Origin: a virus
Direction: 5' to 3' (one strand)
IMG/VR virus record: IMGVR_UViG_3300032288_000616
Span: 1-34,640 of that record
DNA: 34,640 nt
Part shown: in pieces, positions 19,890 through 29,108 of the stretch
Layout of the letters: each line of letters opens with the position of its first letter
How positions within the stretch are numbered: the first letter of the stretch is position 1
Program-made: the position numbers and the translations under genes
The notes under the pieces: model-generated
The model's input: the letters and a program-made list of their open reading frames with translations, nothing else
Told to the model about the DNA's origin: nothing
Databases searched by the model: none

Positions 19890-20864
19890 CTATACAAACT
19901 TAGTCTGAGAAGCAAATACTGTAAATGTAGCGTCTGCTGTTTTTAATATTGCGTATGTATATACGTCAACAGAGTTAGCGTTGCCAAAACTAGGTGCAAT
20001 GCTTTGCCATTTTGGAGTAACAGCAGAACCGTCAATAGTGACTGCGCTGTTGTAATAAGCCGTTGCGCCTTGCGTAGCCATGAAAGTAACAGAAATTGTC
20101 TGCCCAATCGACATTAACGAATTTAATGTTGCAGACGATGTTGAACGAAAATTTAGCGTCCAATTGCCTGTTGCGTTACTTGTGTAATACAAAATAGGCT
20201 GAGTCAAACAATCAAAATTGATCGTTCCAGTAGATGCTGTTGCAGAAACAGTTGTTGTTTCTTTGATTGCGTTAAATGTCGCTGCACCAACAACCAATAA
20301 ACTACCAGTAACTGTTGCAGCCCCGCTGACGTTGATATTGTCAAATACGTTGCTATAAACCTGTTGGAAACGAGTGCCATCGTAAACAATGTAAATCATT
20401 GTTCCTGCAACCAAATCGCCAGCAGACAATGCTGTTGTGCCTGATTTAGTAATAGCTTTAGCGCCTAGCCCGTCAATATTGATCGTTACAGCGCTAGTGT
20501 TTGTTGTCGCAACTACAAAATTAAAGGCGTTACCCGCTGTGTATGTCGTTAACGCTGGGTTAGAACTTGCAATAATTGTGTCAGAGCCAGAAACGCTTAA
20601 TAAGTTGGTATTGCCAGCCTGAAGTTGAGAAACCCTTACAGCATCATTTGACAGTGTTCCAGCGCCTAAATTGGTAAGTTTAAAACCACCTAGCGGAATG
20701 TTTGCCGTTGGCGTTGTTTGCCCGTCTTTCGTAATAGCTGTAGAAAGACCACCAGCTAAGTCAGCAGTCAGCGCATTAAACGCTGTAGAACTGATAACAG
20801 TGCCAGCAACAACAGGCTGACCTGCTGTGTTGATGTTAAATACGCCATTTCCGTTGTAAGACAT
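19890..20864 (-). CDS. Tail fibre protein, 324 aa
   Basis: The opening (VFNINTAGQPVVAGTVISSTAFNAL, AITKDGQTTPTANIPLGGFKLTNLGAG) is a common start of phage tail fibres that attach to the tail. The remainder is S/T/N/V-rich beta structure without catalytic motifs. It follows the ejection-protein genes and precedes the Gly-rich adhesin, forming a second fibre module separate from the one near the portal. The start overlaps nothing; a two-base gap separates it from the upstream gene. Confidence 0.78.
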   Translation of the reverse strand: MSYNGNGVFNINTAGQPVVAGTVISSTAFNALTADLAGGLSTAITKDGQTTPTANIPLGGFKLTNLGAGTLSNDAVRVSQLQAGNTNLLSVSGSDTIIASSNPALTTYTAGNAFNFVVATTNTSAVTINIDGLGAKAITKSGTTALSAGDLVAGTMIYIVYDGTRFQQVYSNVFDNINVSGAATVTGSLLVVGAATFNAIKETTTVSATASTGTINFDCLTQPILYYTSNATGNWTLNFRSTSSATLNSLMSIGQTISVTFMATQGATAYYNSAVTIDGSAVTPKWQSIAPSFGNANSVDVYTYAILKTADATFTVFASQTKFV

Positions 20865-20866
20865 AA

Positions 20867-23098
20867 TTACCTCTGTTCTTCAGTCTGTTGTTGACCTAGT
20901 TTAGTTGCAAGCATACGCAATGTGTAGGGGTCTAACGCAGCGCCGCCACGAGATTTTAAAGTCTCTAGCATTTGTGATGTTAATTCGCTTGTTTTGCCGC
21001 CTGCGCTTGTCCGTTTTAACGCTTCAGCAAGTCGTTGTGGCGCACCAGCAGCTTTGCCTGCGTAGTATGCAGTTTCTCCAACAACACGGGGCATAGTCAA
21101 TGGCAAACTTGCAAGGTAAGCAGGGTTCGTGACCGCAGAACCTGCCGCCGTAATAGCAGAACCAATACCTTGCAAACTTCTAGGAGTCCATGAGCTTAGT
21201 GCTTGACCTGCCAATTGTGGCATTAGTGTCTCAGCACCTGCGCCTTCTAGCATTTGAGCTTGTTCTAGCCTGCGACCATAATTCGTATTGGCGTTGTTTC
21301 GCATAATTGATTGCAGTTTTCTGACTGACGTATCAATGTTTGCTTTTTTGCCTAACGATAGCGAGCTTTCAATGTCTTTCAGCGTGTTGCTTGCAAGCTC
21401 GTAATCTTTCATTACTTTTGCATAACCCGGCGCTTGAGAATTGATCTCATTTTTAATGGCGTTATACGCTGCGTCTGCAACATTTCGTGCAGGTGTGCCA
21501 AATGGCGCATTGTCACGAATGTCACCAATACGCATTTTTAGTCGATCCAACCCTTCTGGGGTGTGAAACTCAGCTGGATCAAGGCGCTTCCAGTTTTGAA
21601 CAACTTGATTGATTTCCTGCCAAGTCTCAACCGTACTAGGTTGAATGACTTGACCTTTGTACATACCAACTTCTTGCTTGTTAGCTAATATGTCATCAAT
21701 TTTGTCAAAACTGAGAATGCTTTTATCGTTTTTAATGTCAACCATGCCAGACCGATAAGCGTTAGCTCTTTGATCTCGCATTTCAGCAACAGCAGATTTA
21801 GCAGTATTTACTACGTTCTCAACAGGCGCATTGGTTCTTAATTGTTCAAGAAACGCCGTTGCATTATCGCCGCCTACAAACCCTGATTTAGCTGCTTCAC
21901 GGATTGCGCCGCCACCTGCTCCAGTTGTAAACCCTGCGCCTTCAGACGCAAGCAATCCTGCTAATTGAGCTGGTTTTGTAACCGCTTTAGTAACCACATT
22001 AAATGGGTCAATGGTGCGACCAACTTGTGCTGTCATTCGTCCTGCTTGAGCAAGACCGGGCACTTTTGCAGCCACAGAGCCGCCGCCAGTTGCCAACAGC
22101 GACAAATCGCCAATTACGCTAACAGGGTCAGTTGCTACTGCTTGCTTAAAACCTTCCAAAGTGCCGTATTTTTTAGCGTATTCACCGCCTACAGCATTTG
22201 CCATTTGAACGGCTTGGTCAATTTGACCGGGTTCTTTAGCAATTGAGGTAATAAACTTTTGCACCACTTCAGGCGTGATGTTTTTCAACCCACCTGCTGC
22301 AACCATACCAATGTTTTTAACTGTTTCAACAGGATTCGTAACGGCTTCGTATAGCTCTTTGCCATACTTAACAGCGCTTGACGGGAAATTGGTAATTGCT
22401 TCGCCTGCAACCTGCATTCCTGTCATTTTTGGCTTTACGCCAGCAATTTGCATTAATTGCTCGTCGCTTAGACTTGAATAATCAGGCGCTTTCGGTGTTT
22501 GTTGACGTGCAATAGCCATCAACTGCTCATCAGACATTTGCGAAAAGTCAGGCTGTCGTGACATTGCAGGCGGGTTTGCGTCAGAAGTAGGCGGTGCAGA
22601 AGCCAATGTTTGCCTTGGATTATTTAATTGTTGCATAACAAACTCATTTGATTGACGAGGTTGTGGGTAATTAGCTGATGGCAAACTTGCCCAGATTGGG
22701 CCTGACTTCTTTACCGCAGATTCCCAATTGCCTTGCAATACGTCAGGAAGAATCCCACGCTCTTGCAACAAGTTCACAGCAGCCAAATCTTGACTACGCT
22801 CACCAAAATCAGGCAATCCTAGCTTCTTTGCTTGTTCATCCCAAGTGTTTGACAAGAATTGATAACGCCCTGCTGCCGTTGTCTTGTTGGGTCTGCCAGT
22901 AGTCTCAGTAAAATCAAACAAAATACGAGGATGATCTGTCAACGATTCCATCTTGCCGCCACCAAACAACGTGTTATAGCCGTGTTTAGTAGTTCCTTCT
23001 GCCGCAGAAATCATGTCCAAAAAGTTACGGACATTAGGATTATCTAATACAGGTAAAAGGTTGCTTACAGCAGGATTAACTTGTTGAACGCCATCCAT
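20867..23098 (-). CDS. Ejection/internal virion protein with lambda-lysozyme-like (GH104) domain, 743 aa
   Basis: Residues about 25-115 match the lambda R-type transglycosylase: MISAAEGT with catalytic E34, GYNTLFGGGKM, DHPRI, TTAAGRYQFLSNTWDEQAKKLGL, then DFGERSQDLAAVNLLQERG. Fusion to a body of over 600 residues shows a virion protein that opens peptidoglycan during DNA entry, not a free endolysin. A linker repeats MSDEQLMAIA/LSDEQLMQIA near 195-225. The rest is helical and A/G-rich, like P22 gp16-type ejection proteins. Its start overlaps the upstream stop (TGATG). Confidence 0.8.
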   Translation of the reverse strand: MDGVQQVNPAVSNLLPVLDNPNVRNFLDMISAAEGTTKHGYNTLFGGGKMESLTDHPRILFDFTETTGRPNKTTAAGRYQFLSNTWDEQAKKLGLPDFGERSQDLAAVNLLQERGILPDVLQGNWESAVKKSGPIWASLPSANYPQPRQSNEFVMQQLNNPRQTLASAPPTSDANPPAMSRQPDFSQMSDEQLMAIARQQTPKAPDYSSLSDEQLMQIAGVKPKMTGMQVAGEAITNFPSSAVKYGKELYEAVTNPVETVKNIGMVAAGGLKNITPEVVQKFITSIAKEPGQIDQAVQMANAVGGEYAKKYGTLEGFKQAVATDPVSVIGDLSLLATGGGSVAAKVPGLAQAGRMTAQVGRTIDPFNVVTKAVTKPAQLAGLLASEGAGFTTGAGGGAIREAAKSGFVGGDNATAFLEQLRTNAPVENVVNTAKSAVAEMRDQRANAYRSGMVDIKNDKSILSFDKIDDILANKQEVGMYKGQVIQPSTVETWQEINQVVQNWKRLDPAEFHTPEGLDRLKMRIGDIRDNAPFGTPARNVADAAYNAIKNEINSQAPGYAKVMKDYELASNTLKDIESSLSLGKKANIDTSVRKLQSIMRNNANTNYGRRLEQAQMLEGAGAETLMPQLAGQALSSWTPRSLQGIGSAITAAGSAVTNPAYLASLPLTMPRVVGETAYYAGKAAGAPQRLAEALKRTSAGGKTSELTSQMLETLKSRGGAALDPYTLRMLATKLGQQQTEEQR

Positions 23099-24402
23099 CA
23101 GAATTTCCGTCCTCTCTGTCTGAGAATTTCCATTGCTTGCTCAGGTGTTGGCATCATTTGAGTTGGTGCGTTTTGACCTTGAGCTTGAGTTGGGTTTGCG
23201 TACTTTTCATTTAAAGTTCTAATTGTGACAATTGCAGCTTTGCGGGTATCCGCAGGAATATTTGGGTTAGCAATGTCACCAGCCGCTTGACGATACATCT
23301 CAACGTCAATGTTAGATTGTGGGCCTTCCATACGAGGCATTTTAGAAATCAATTGACCAGCAATTGCTCTAAGCTGTGCATCGGATTGAGAAGCTTTTGT
23401 ACTAATGCCCGGAACTTCCAAAGCGCCTGTAATAATATTTTGCAACCGACCAGAAGAAGCTGTGCCAAGAAATTTATTGGCTTCATCCGTAAGCGTCAAA
23501 ATGTCTTTGGCGTTTTCCGTCTTCACGTCGGGTTTAGCAAGCAATGGAGCGCCACCAGTTGCTGCATTAGCAATTTGCTCAACAGTTTGATAAACAGGCA
23601 CTTGATTTGGGCCTGTTGCTGTTTCTTGCAGTCTGTAACCAGCTTCGCCTCTTGCTTTTGCCCTTGATTCCAATTCCATTTGCTGAGCAGTAATTTCTGC
23701 TGCGTTTGGAACAGCAAAAGCAGATGCAACACCTGTAGGGCTAAACTGTAACTGTTGACCTTCAGCAGCTTTTGGAACGTTTAACATCGTTCCGCCCGGC
23801 CCACGCAATGTTGATCCCGGTGCAATGATTTGACTAATATCTTTCTCTAATGCTTGCGTTGTGTATTGTTGACGTAATGGGCTATTTGCAGGAATCCCTG
23901 CTTCATTCAACAATTTAGCTGTTTGAGTTGGCGAAGTATTTGCTGCCAATGCTTTTATTAACGCATCAGGCGAAATCATCATTGAAAACGCTGCTTGTTG
24001 TGGTGTCATGCCGGGCGGTACTAAGCTGCTTAATTGACCACCACCACTTGTTCCGCCTGCACCAACGCCAACCCCACCTGCGCCGCCACCGCCTGCACCA
24101 CCTGTTGGTGCAAACATATTCTGAATTTGTTGCAATTGAGCTTGCCCTGCCGCTGCTTGTTGTGCAGGAATTTTGTCTGCAACGCTGCGACCAACATAGG
24201 CTTTTAGCAATTGAGCAATACCTTGCACAGGGCTTGCTGGCACATAATGCCCCGACACCATCTGACCTTGCGGCTGATCCATCAACGCTTGTTGCATCAT
24301 AATATCTGCATAGCGCTGATTTTGTGCAAGTTGGTATTGAGATTGCGCCGCTTCAGGCCCTAATAACGCAGCCATCATGGGGTTTTGTACATTCGTGACC
24401 AT
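23098..24402 (-). CDS. Ejection-type internal virion protein, 434 aa
   Basis: The protein is helical, Q/A-rich (EAAQSQYQLAQNQRYADIMMQQ near 18-40) and has a polyglycine linker around residues 97-125. It lacks recognised catalytic sites. With the 415-aa gene upstream and the transglycosylase downstream it forms a set of three, as P22 gp7-gp20-gp16 do. A virion-internal, ejected role is inferred from position, size and composition. Confidence 0.6.
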   Translation of the reverse strand: MVTNVQNPMMAALLGPEAAQSQYQLAQNQRYADIMMQQALMDQPQGQMVSGHYVPASPVQGIAQLLKAYVGRSVADKIPAQQAAAGQAQLQQIQNMFAPTGGAGGGGAGGVGVGAGGTSGGGQLSSLVPPGMTPQQAAFSMMISPDALIKALAANTSPTQTAKLLNEAGIPANSPLRQQYTTQALEKDISQIIAPGSTLRGPGGTMLNVPKAAEGQQLQFSPTGVASAFAVPNAAEITAQQMELESRAKARGEAGYRLQETATGPNQVPVYQTVEQIANAATGGAPLLAKPDVKTENAKDILTLTDEANKFLGTASSGRLQNIITGALEVPGISTKASQSDAQLRAIAGQLISKMPRMEGPQSNIDVEMYRQAAGDIANPNIPADTRKAAIVTIRTLNEKYANPTQAQGQNAPTQMMPTPEQAMEILRQRGRKF

Positions 24403-24416
24403 ATTAAATTATTCCG

Positions 24417-25664
24417 TTATGGTTTCAAAAAGCCAAATGTTCCTGCTGGAGCCATTAGTCCTGCCGCACCTAAGCCAAACAAGCCTGACATCATTTGCGA
24501 ATTAGCTGCATTTTGTGCGTTCGCTTGACCTAATTGACCTTGATATTGAGCTTGCGCTGCGTTAAATGTTGGTGCAGCTCCAACCTGAACTGGCGTGTAT
24601 CCAGAAAACTGTGGAAGTTGAATTTGCGAACCACCCATAATTGCAGCAAGCTCTTGCAAAGGCTGACTACGCAATGCCAAATCTTGTGCAAGCTGTTGTT
24701 GTTGCGCTTGGTTGCCAAATTGTGCACGTTGTATTGCTTGTGAATAATCTTGTCCAAGCGCTTGGTTATACAATCCTGCTCGTTGTAATTGAGCTTGGTT
24801 TTGAAATCCACCAACTCCTAACAATTCGTTTACACCCTGCTGGCGAGCTGCCATATCAAGGTTGATGCCTTGCAACGCCGCTTGGTTGTACAAGTCGTTT
24901 TTGCTCATTTCACGATTACGAAATGCTGCGTTGTACGCTTCTGTGCCGGGCGCTAAACCTTGATTTGCTAACGCTTGTTTAAAAGACGTATCGCCAGATT
25001 CAATCGTTGGCGCTAAACGCTGCAAAATCAAATCTTGAGCAGTCGTTCCTGCGTTAATTGGCATGGCAGCTAAATTGCTCATATCTAATTGCGTGGTCAA
25101 TGGCACTTCATTCATTGCCCGACCGTAATCAGCAAATTCTTTTTTGATTTCTGTTGAAGTTGGCACAAATTGCGTAGACAGCGTTTGCTGTACATTGCCC
25201 ATTGCTTGTTCACCAAGTTCTGCAAGTCGTTGTTGCACTCGTTGTTGAGCTTCCAAAGTGCTTTGCGCTGTTGGATTCAATGTTTGTGTAACTGTTGGCG
25301 CTCCTACCCCTGTCATAAACGCATTGCGTTCAGGTGCTGCACCCCTATCTTTTAAGGCTTTGTCGTAAGCAGCTTGGTCAAAATAAGAGTAATCAGTTCC
25401 TGAATCGCCTGAGCCGCCGCCTGTTTGATAAAACTGACTTCTATCAATTGCAGGTCTTGCTTGATATTCTTGCACTGCTCTGTTGTAGCCAGACTCGTCA
25501 AACGTAGGTGCGCCATAAGTAATGGTTTGCGTACCAAACGGCGTAATCATGTTTGGGTTGCTCAGTCGTGAACTAGCCTCACCCGCTTTCAAATTTTCTT
25601 GCCCTTGCTGTTTTGCAAGCGCCATGTAATCTGGAACTGGTGGCGTACTAACCGACTTACCCAT
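24417..25664 (-). CDS. Ejection-type internal virion protein, 415 aa
   Basis: The first 50 residues (PPVPDYMALAKQQGQENL, NPNMITPFGTQTITYG) recur at the start of many podovirus internal proteins. A Q-rich helical body spans about 130-370 with repeated QRL/NQA/QLQ phrases. The C-terminus is hydrophobic and G/A-rich (MSGLFGLGAAGLMAPAGTFGF), fit for membrane insertion. The start overlaps the GNAT gene by 8 bases. It probably contributes to the trans-envelope DNA channel. Confidence 0.62.
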   Translation of the reverse strand: MGKSVSTPPVPDYMALAKQQGQENLKAGEASSRLSNPNMITPFGTQTITYGAPTFDESGYNRAVQEYQARPAIDRSQFYQTGGGSGDSGTDYSYFDQAAYDKALKDRGAAPERNAFMTGVGAPTVTQTLNPTAQSTLEAQQRVQQRLAELGEQAMGNVQQTLSTQFVPTSTEIKKEFADYGRAMNEVPLTTQLDMSNLAAMPINAGTTAQDLILQRLAPTIESGDTSFKQALANQGLAPGTEAYNAAFRNREMSKNDLYNQAALQGINLDMAARQQGVNELLGVGGFQNQAQLQRAGLYNQALGQDYSQAIQRAQFGNQAQQQQLAQDLALRSQPLQELAAIMGGSQIQLPQFSGYTPVQVGAAPTFNAAQAQYQGQLGQANAQNAANSQMMSGLFGLGAAGLMAPAGTFGFLKP

Positions 25665-26070
25665 AACGAACCCCTAAAAATCGACAATTCTCTCTTGTCA
25701 TTGTCAAAAATATAATGTCACCGTCTTGCGAACCATCAACGATTCTAGCTTCTTCTGTGAAACCCATATTTGTTACTAATTTTATACTTTTAACGTGATT
25801 AGATACCACTGGAACAATAATTTTCTTTACATTGCAAACATTGAACGGATAGTCAAAAATCGCTTTTAAATACGCTTTTGTCATCCTGCCTTCAATCGCA
25901 ATATGACAGAAAATTGATGCTCGATTCCAATTTTCGTAAATCACGCCTGCTACTGTAACGCTATCTTTCTGTAGTCCAATAGCGCTACTTGTTTGCGAGT
26001 AAAACTCACCTGCAATTCGATCCGCAACCCATGCGCCGATTTCAGCGCCTTGGACTATATTCCAGCCCAT
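25657..26070 (-). CDS. GNAT-like acetyltransferase, 137 aa
   Basis: The C-terminal half has the GNAT-like core: KKIIVPVVSNHVKSIKLVTNMGFTEEARI, where N/xxx/K-LxxNMGF is the usual helix and strand near the acetyl-CoA site. Phages often encode such proteins in tail modules, where their target is unknown. It overlaps the tail-hub gene by 16 bases and the next by 8. It could modify a virion protein or be a non-catalytic structural relative; the canonical RxxGxG/A phosphate loop is not obvious. Confidence 0.65.
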   Translation of the reverse strand: MGWNIVQGAEIGAWVADRIAGEFYSQTSSAIGLQKDSVTVAGVIYENWNRASIFCHIAIEGRMTKAYLKAIFDYPFNVCNVKKIIVPVVSNHVKSIKLVTNMGFTEEARIVDGSQDGDIIFLTMTRENCRFLGVRYG

Positions 26071-27599
26071 CCGAGTTGATACACAACGTCAGTTGAAGCC
26101 CACAAAATCGTAATCCCTTGTGAAGATGACTTAAATGCAGTCGATCCACAGTATCCAATCCCTGTGATGCCTTGCCAATTGTTTGTGATAATCGTGTCTG
26201 TGCCCCAATTGTCTACATCCCATTGCGCTGTGTCCCAAAGACTTTGAGAAATAGGCGAAAAAGACAGCGTTGCAGTGTTATCTGAAAGGTCAAAATCGAC
26301 GTTCATTCCTACAAAAATTGCAGGCGAACCGTTTGTGAATATGCTAGGTCTTGCTCGTGTGAAATACTTTTTAACGCCACGAGTCTCAAAATAGTTAAAC
26401 GCTTGTAAGCAGTTGGTTTCAATGTTATTGCCATCATCAGCATAGTCATCATCCCATGCGTGAGCAACATAGCCATCGCCGCCAAAATACGGTTCGTTGT
26501 TGAAAATTTCCCAACAATTAGCTGCCCAATTTGTGAAATTGCACCACGCTTTCGTAATGTTATTCATTACATATTGCTCTTGTTTCCCTTCTGAAACAGG
26601 GACATTTACAGACAAAGCATTATGTTTTGGGTCAAATATAATTTGCCAACCAAAGTTAGCCCCGTAAATCTGTGTTGCAGCAGCAAAAGCGCCTTGAATT
26701 TTGTCTGATAACGCAATTCGAGGGTCTAAACGTGAACTTTGCAAACTTGCTGCAAGCGGGTATACGCCGTTATACGTCAAAATTACAATATCGCCGCCGT
26801 ACTTAATCAGGCAACGCTTGCCAACAGGTTTACCAACACGCCAAACGCCCACTAGCGCCCATTTTGTCGCATCGCTAGGGTCTGTGCCACTGTAGACAAT
26901 TACTTCGCCGTTAGACGTGATAAATACAAGGTTATCGTCAACACCATAGCCTGCGTCAATCGTCCAAGTACCTAAAGCTACTAACTTGCCGCCTAATTGA
27001 GCAACAGCGCTCATGTCAATATAAGCAGCAGTACCTTGAATAGACAAAGTAGGCAAATACCACGCTTTTAACGTGTCGTTTTCAGTAAACCAAACTTGAT
27101 TCTTAAATGTCGTAATGTTATTTAAGTCTGTTTGGTCAACGCCAGTAATTGTCGGGTTTGTCCAAGTTGTGCCGTTATAAATAATAGGGTCATCAACACC
27201 ATTTACAGCGTATAAATACCCACCAGCAGGGGTTGTGACGTTGACATATTCCCATTTAGCGTTAGATAACCCAAACAAATCAGGAGCGCCAACAGCACCA
27301 GCAGACGTGACGTTGTAAATTTCGTCTCCCACAGCAGCAAATAACTCATTTACGCTGCCAGACGAATAACCCATTAAGGTTTCAATTTGTCCTGTCATGC
27401 CTGTGGCGTGTTTGTTGTAACCGGGTCTTAAAACCACGTTGTTTACAGACGGGAACAAATTGGTCAACTGGACAGCATCAAGCACGTCCATGTTTGCAAT
27501 TGAGTCACGAGCATTCCAACCACCAATAGGCGCAGGAAGCGAAGCAACACGAGCTGCGTTGTGTTGAACTAGCTGATTGATGCCTCTGCGTGTTGCCAT
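26055..27599 (-). CDS. Tail hub/nozzle-type protein (P22 gp10-like role), 514 aa
   Basis: ATG at 27599 follows the previous stop by one base (TAACATG); the longer frame starts with TTG inside the upstream gene. Residues 20-60 (PAPIGGWNARDSIANMD, AVQLTNLFPSVNNVVLRPGY) open a beta-rich protein with repeated aromatic/Gly units (GGYLYAVNGVDDPIIYNGTTW). This start is shared by many podovirus tail tube-end proteins. It would sit below the portal-adaptor ring and hold spikes. The call is from pattern and position. Confidence 0.7.
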   Translation of the reverse strand: MATRRGINQLVQHNAARVASLPAPIGGWNARDSIANMDVLDAVQLTNLFPSVNNVVLRPGYNKHATGMTGQIETLMGYSSGSVNELFAAVGDEIYNVTSAGAVGAPDLFGLSNAKWEYVNVTTPAGGYLYAVNGVDDPIIYNGTTWTNPTITGVDQTDLNNITTFKNQVWFTENDTLKAWYLPTLSIQGTAAYIDMSAVAQLGGKLVALGTWTIDAGYGVDDNLVFITSNGEVIVYSGTDPSDATKWALVGVWRVGKPVGKRCLIKYGGDIVILTYNGVYPLAASLQSSRLDPRIALSDKIQGAFAAATQIYGANFGWQIIFDPKHNALSVNVPVSEGKQEQYVMNNITKAWCNFTNWAANCWEIFNNEPYFGGDGYVAHAWDDDYADDGNNIETNCLQAFNYFETRGVKKYFTRARPSIFTNGSPAIFVGMNVDFDLSDNTATLSFSPISQSLWDTAQWDVDNWGTDTIITNNWQGITGIGYCGSTAFKSSSQGITILWASTDVVYQLGWAGI

Positions 27600-27600
27600 G

Positions 27601-28506
27601 TTAGTTCGGGCCGTATCCGGTGTCAGGAATGTTGTCGTAGCCAATCAGCACTGTGCCGGGTCTTGGCGCAAACGAAAGGTTCGCAGCGCTCATATCCTGA
27701 GCCAACACTGTCTCTAATTCCGTCATGTAATTGCGGAACATAGCTGTCGTATCAAAGCCTTTTGCTTCAAAATACTTCAGTTTTGTAGACAACACCATCA
27801 GGCGATCAGGATAGATGCAAGTGTCAGAATCGGCTGTAAACGAGTTCTTTGGTGTGCCGTCTGCCGCTTCAGCCCATGCTTGCGAACGGTATTCGTAGCC
27901 TAATAACTCATTGGTTGAGACACCGGGCCATATCTGAAACGTGTTTCCCAACAAGCGCCACCGAATGCGAGGGCCAGTCGAGATATACCCCGAAAGCAAC
28001 CATTCCCATTGCTGTGCGTCCGTTGGCCCTAACATCTCCCAATGCTTTGACTTATCCCAATGTGTACGAGGAATTGTCGCATCATAATCAACGGGAAGCG
28101 GATACTTCACTTTCATAAAACACAAATCAGTACCGACAAAGTTGCCTGTTGACGGTTGATTGACTGTGACTTGCGTAGGTGAATCAACGCTAACGATGTA
28201 TGTAGCGTTCCCAAGCCCGTTTCCTGTTACTTGATAAGTTGTATCAAATCCAGCGGTGCTTGGGATGTTCGTGATTGTGTAGGTATTAAGAGCAACATCA
28301 CCAGTTGTATTAGTGAATGAGGTTGTGAACAAATGCTGCTTTGAAAGTCTGCGCCAATCGCCTTTCTTTAGTAGCTCATAGCCTGATGCGTTCATCAAAG
28401 CTAGGATTTGGATAACGTCCTGATTTGTGTTACCCGCTACAGAAGCTGGAGTTGATACGCCTAGCTCGTTTGTCACTTGCGTGACTAATTGCAGCATTGT
28501 GGACAT
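27601..28506 (-). CDS. Head-tail adaptor (P22 gp4/SU10-like), 301 aa
   Basis: The helical N-terminus (LQLVTQVTNELGVSTPASV, QDVIQILALMNASGYELLKKGDWRRL) is typical of phage adaptor proteins that bind the portal ring. The middle is a beta insert (FTNTTGDVALNTYTITNIPST). FAEAxxxDTTA-like helices near the end (KLKYFEAKGFDTTAMFRNYMTELE) complete the fold. It lies directly upstream of the tail hub gene. The stop and next start are one base apart. Confidence 0.72.
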   Translation of the reverse strand: MSTMLQLVTQVTNELGVSTPASVAGNTNQDVIQILALMNASGYELLKKGDWRRLSKQHLFTTSFTNTTGDVALNTYTITNIPSTAGFDTTYQVTGNGLGNATYIVSVDSPTQVTVNQPSTGNFVGTDLCFMKVKYPLPVDYDATIPRTHWDKSKHWEMLGPTDAQQWEWLLSGYISTGPRIRWRLLGNTFQIWPGVSTNELLGYEYRSQAWAEAADGTPKNSFTADSDTCIYPDRLMVLSTKLKYFEAKGFDTTAMFRNYMTELETVLAQDMSAANLSFAPRPGTVLIGYDNIPDTGYGPN

Positions 28507-29052
28507 TTATTCCTCTTTCTTCGGTCTACCAGCCTTCTTGTCAGCCATCAAAGCAGCGAGTTGCTCTTTCAATTCAGCTAACTCTTTTTTTGTGCTTTCA
28601 ATTTCAACTTGGCTTTCAGACTGATTTTTGTTCAACAAGAAACTTCGAGCTTTATCACGCAAACCTGCTGCGCCCATACCGACTTTCTGAAGTTGCATAT
28701 CTGAAGCAGTAGCTACTTGCTCAACAGTCTGAAACTTCAAAATACTCAATTCTTCCAACTGCATTTGATTGATTTCGCCCGGACGAGCCAAATGCCAATC
28801 TTTCAACGGAGTGCCAATCATGTGTGCATCGTTGTTCTGCATCTGAAAGTGTAGCCATTGACGAGGAAACCTCAGTTTATGACTTTCACGAACAGGTTGC
28901 TCGACTACGTTCGTCTTATCACCCGGCACTACAATTCTAACAAAAGGAACGCCTTGATACGGTTTTTTTACATCCGTACTAGGGTGTTCAAACGTATAAA
29001 ACTCAACAAATAATTGCGAGTCTGCATTACGAATATCGCTATCTAGTCCCAA
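28507..29052 (-). CDS. Conserved phage head-tail region protein, 181 aa
   Basis: The only good start is TTG at 29052, with GGGAG six bases upstream; the next in-frame ATG is about 70 residues in. The N-terminal two thirds is beta-rich. LSILKFQTVEQVATASDMQLQKVGMGAAGLRDKARSFL (about residues 103-140) resembles a helix-hairpin-helix element. The tail is charged and coiled (KKELAELKEQLAALMADK), ending GRPKKEE. It is the first gene after the terminator and probably a head-completion protein. Confidence 0.6.
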   Translation of the reverse strand: MGLDSDIRNADSQLFVEFYTFEHPSTDVKKPYQGVPFVRIVVPGDKTNVVEQPVRESHKLRFPRQWLHFQMQNNDAHMIGTPLKDWHLARPGEINQMQLEELSILKFQTVEQVATASDMQLQKVGMGAAGLRDKARSFLLNKNQSESQVEIESTKKELAELKEQLAALMADKKAGRPKKEE

Positions 29053-29072
29053 AATCCTCTCCCGTTAGATTT

Positions 29073-29101
29073 AAAAAGGGGGGAAGGTTGCCCAACCCCC
29101 C
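29073..29101 (-). terminator. Intrinsic terminator after the capsid decoration gene
   Basis: On the minus strand GGGGGG (29096-29101) can pair with CCCCCC (29078-29083), followed by five T (29073-29077). The intervening TTGGGCAACCTT gives an alternative smaller GGTTG/CAACC hairpin. It begins eight bases after the stop of the 98-aa gene and ends just before the next ribosome site. This would reduce or stop transcription of tail genes from upstream. Confidence 0.8.
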
Positions 29102-29108
29102 GACTACT

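Noticed and set aside
26055-27644. Longer TTG-started version of the tail hub protein
   Set aside because: It would overlap the adaptor gene by 44 bases; ATG at 27599 fits the one-base gap and the family start.
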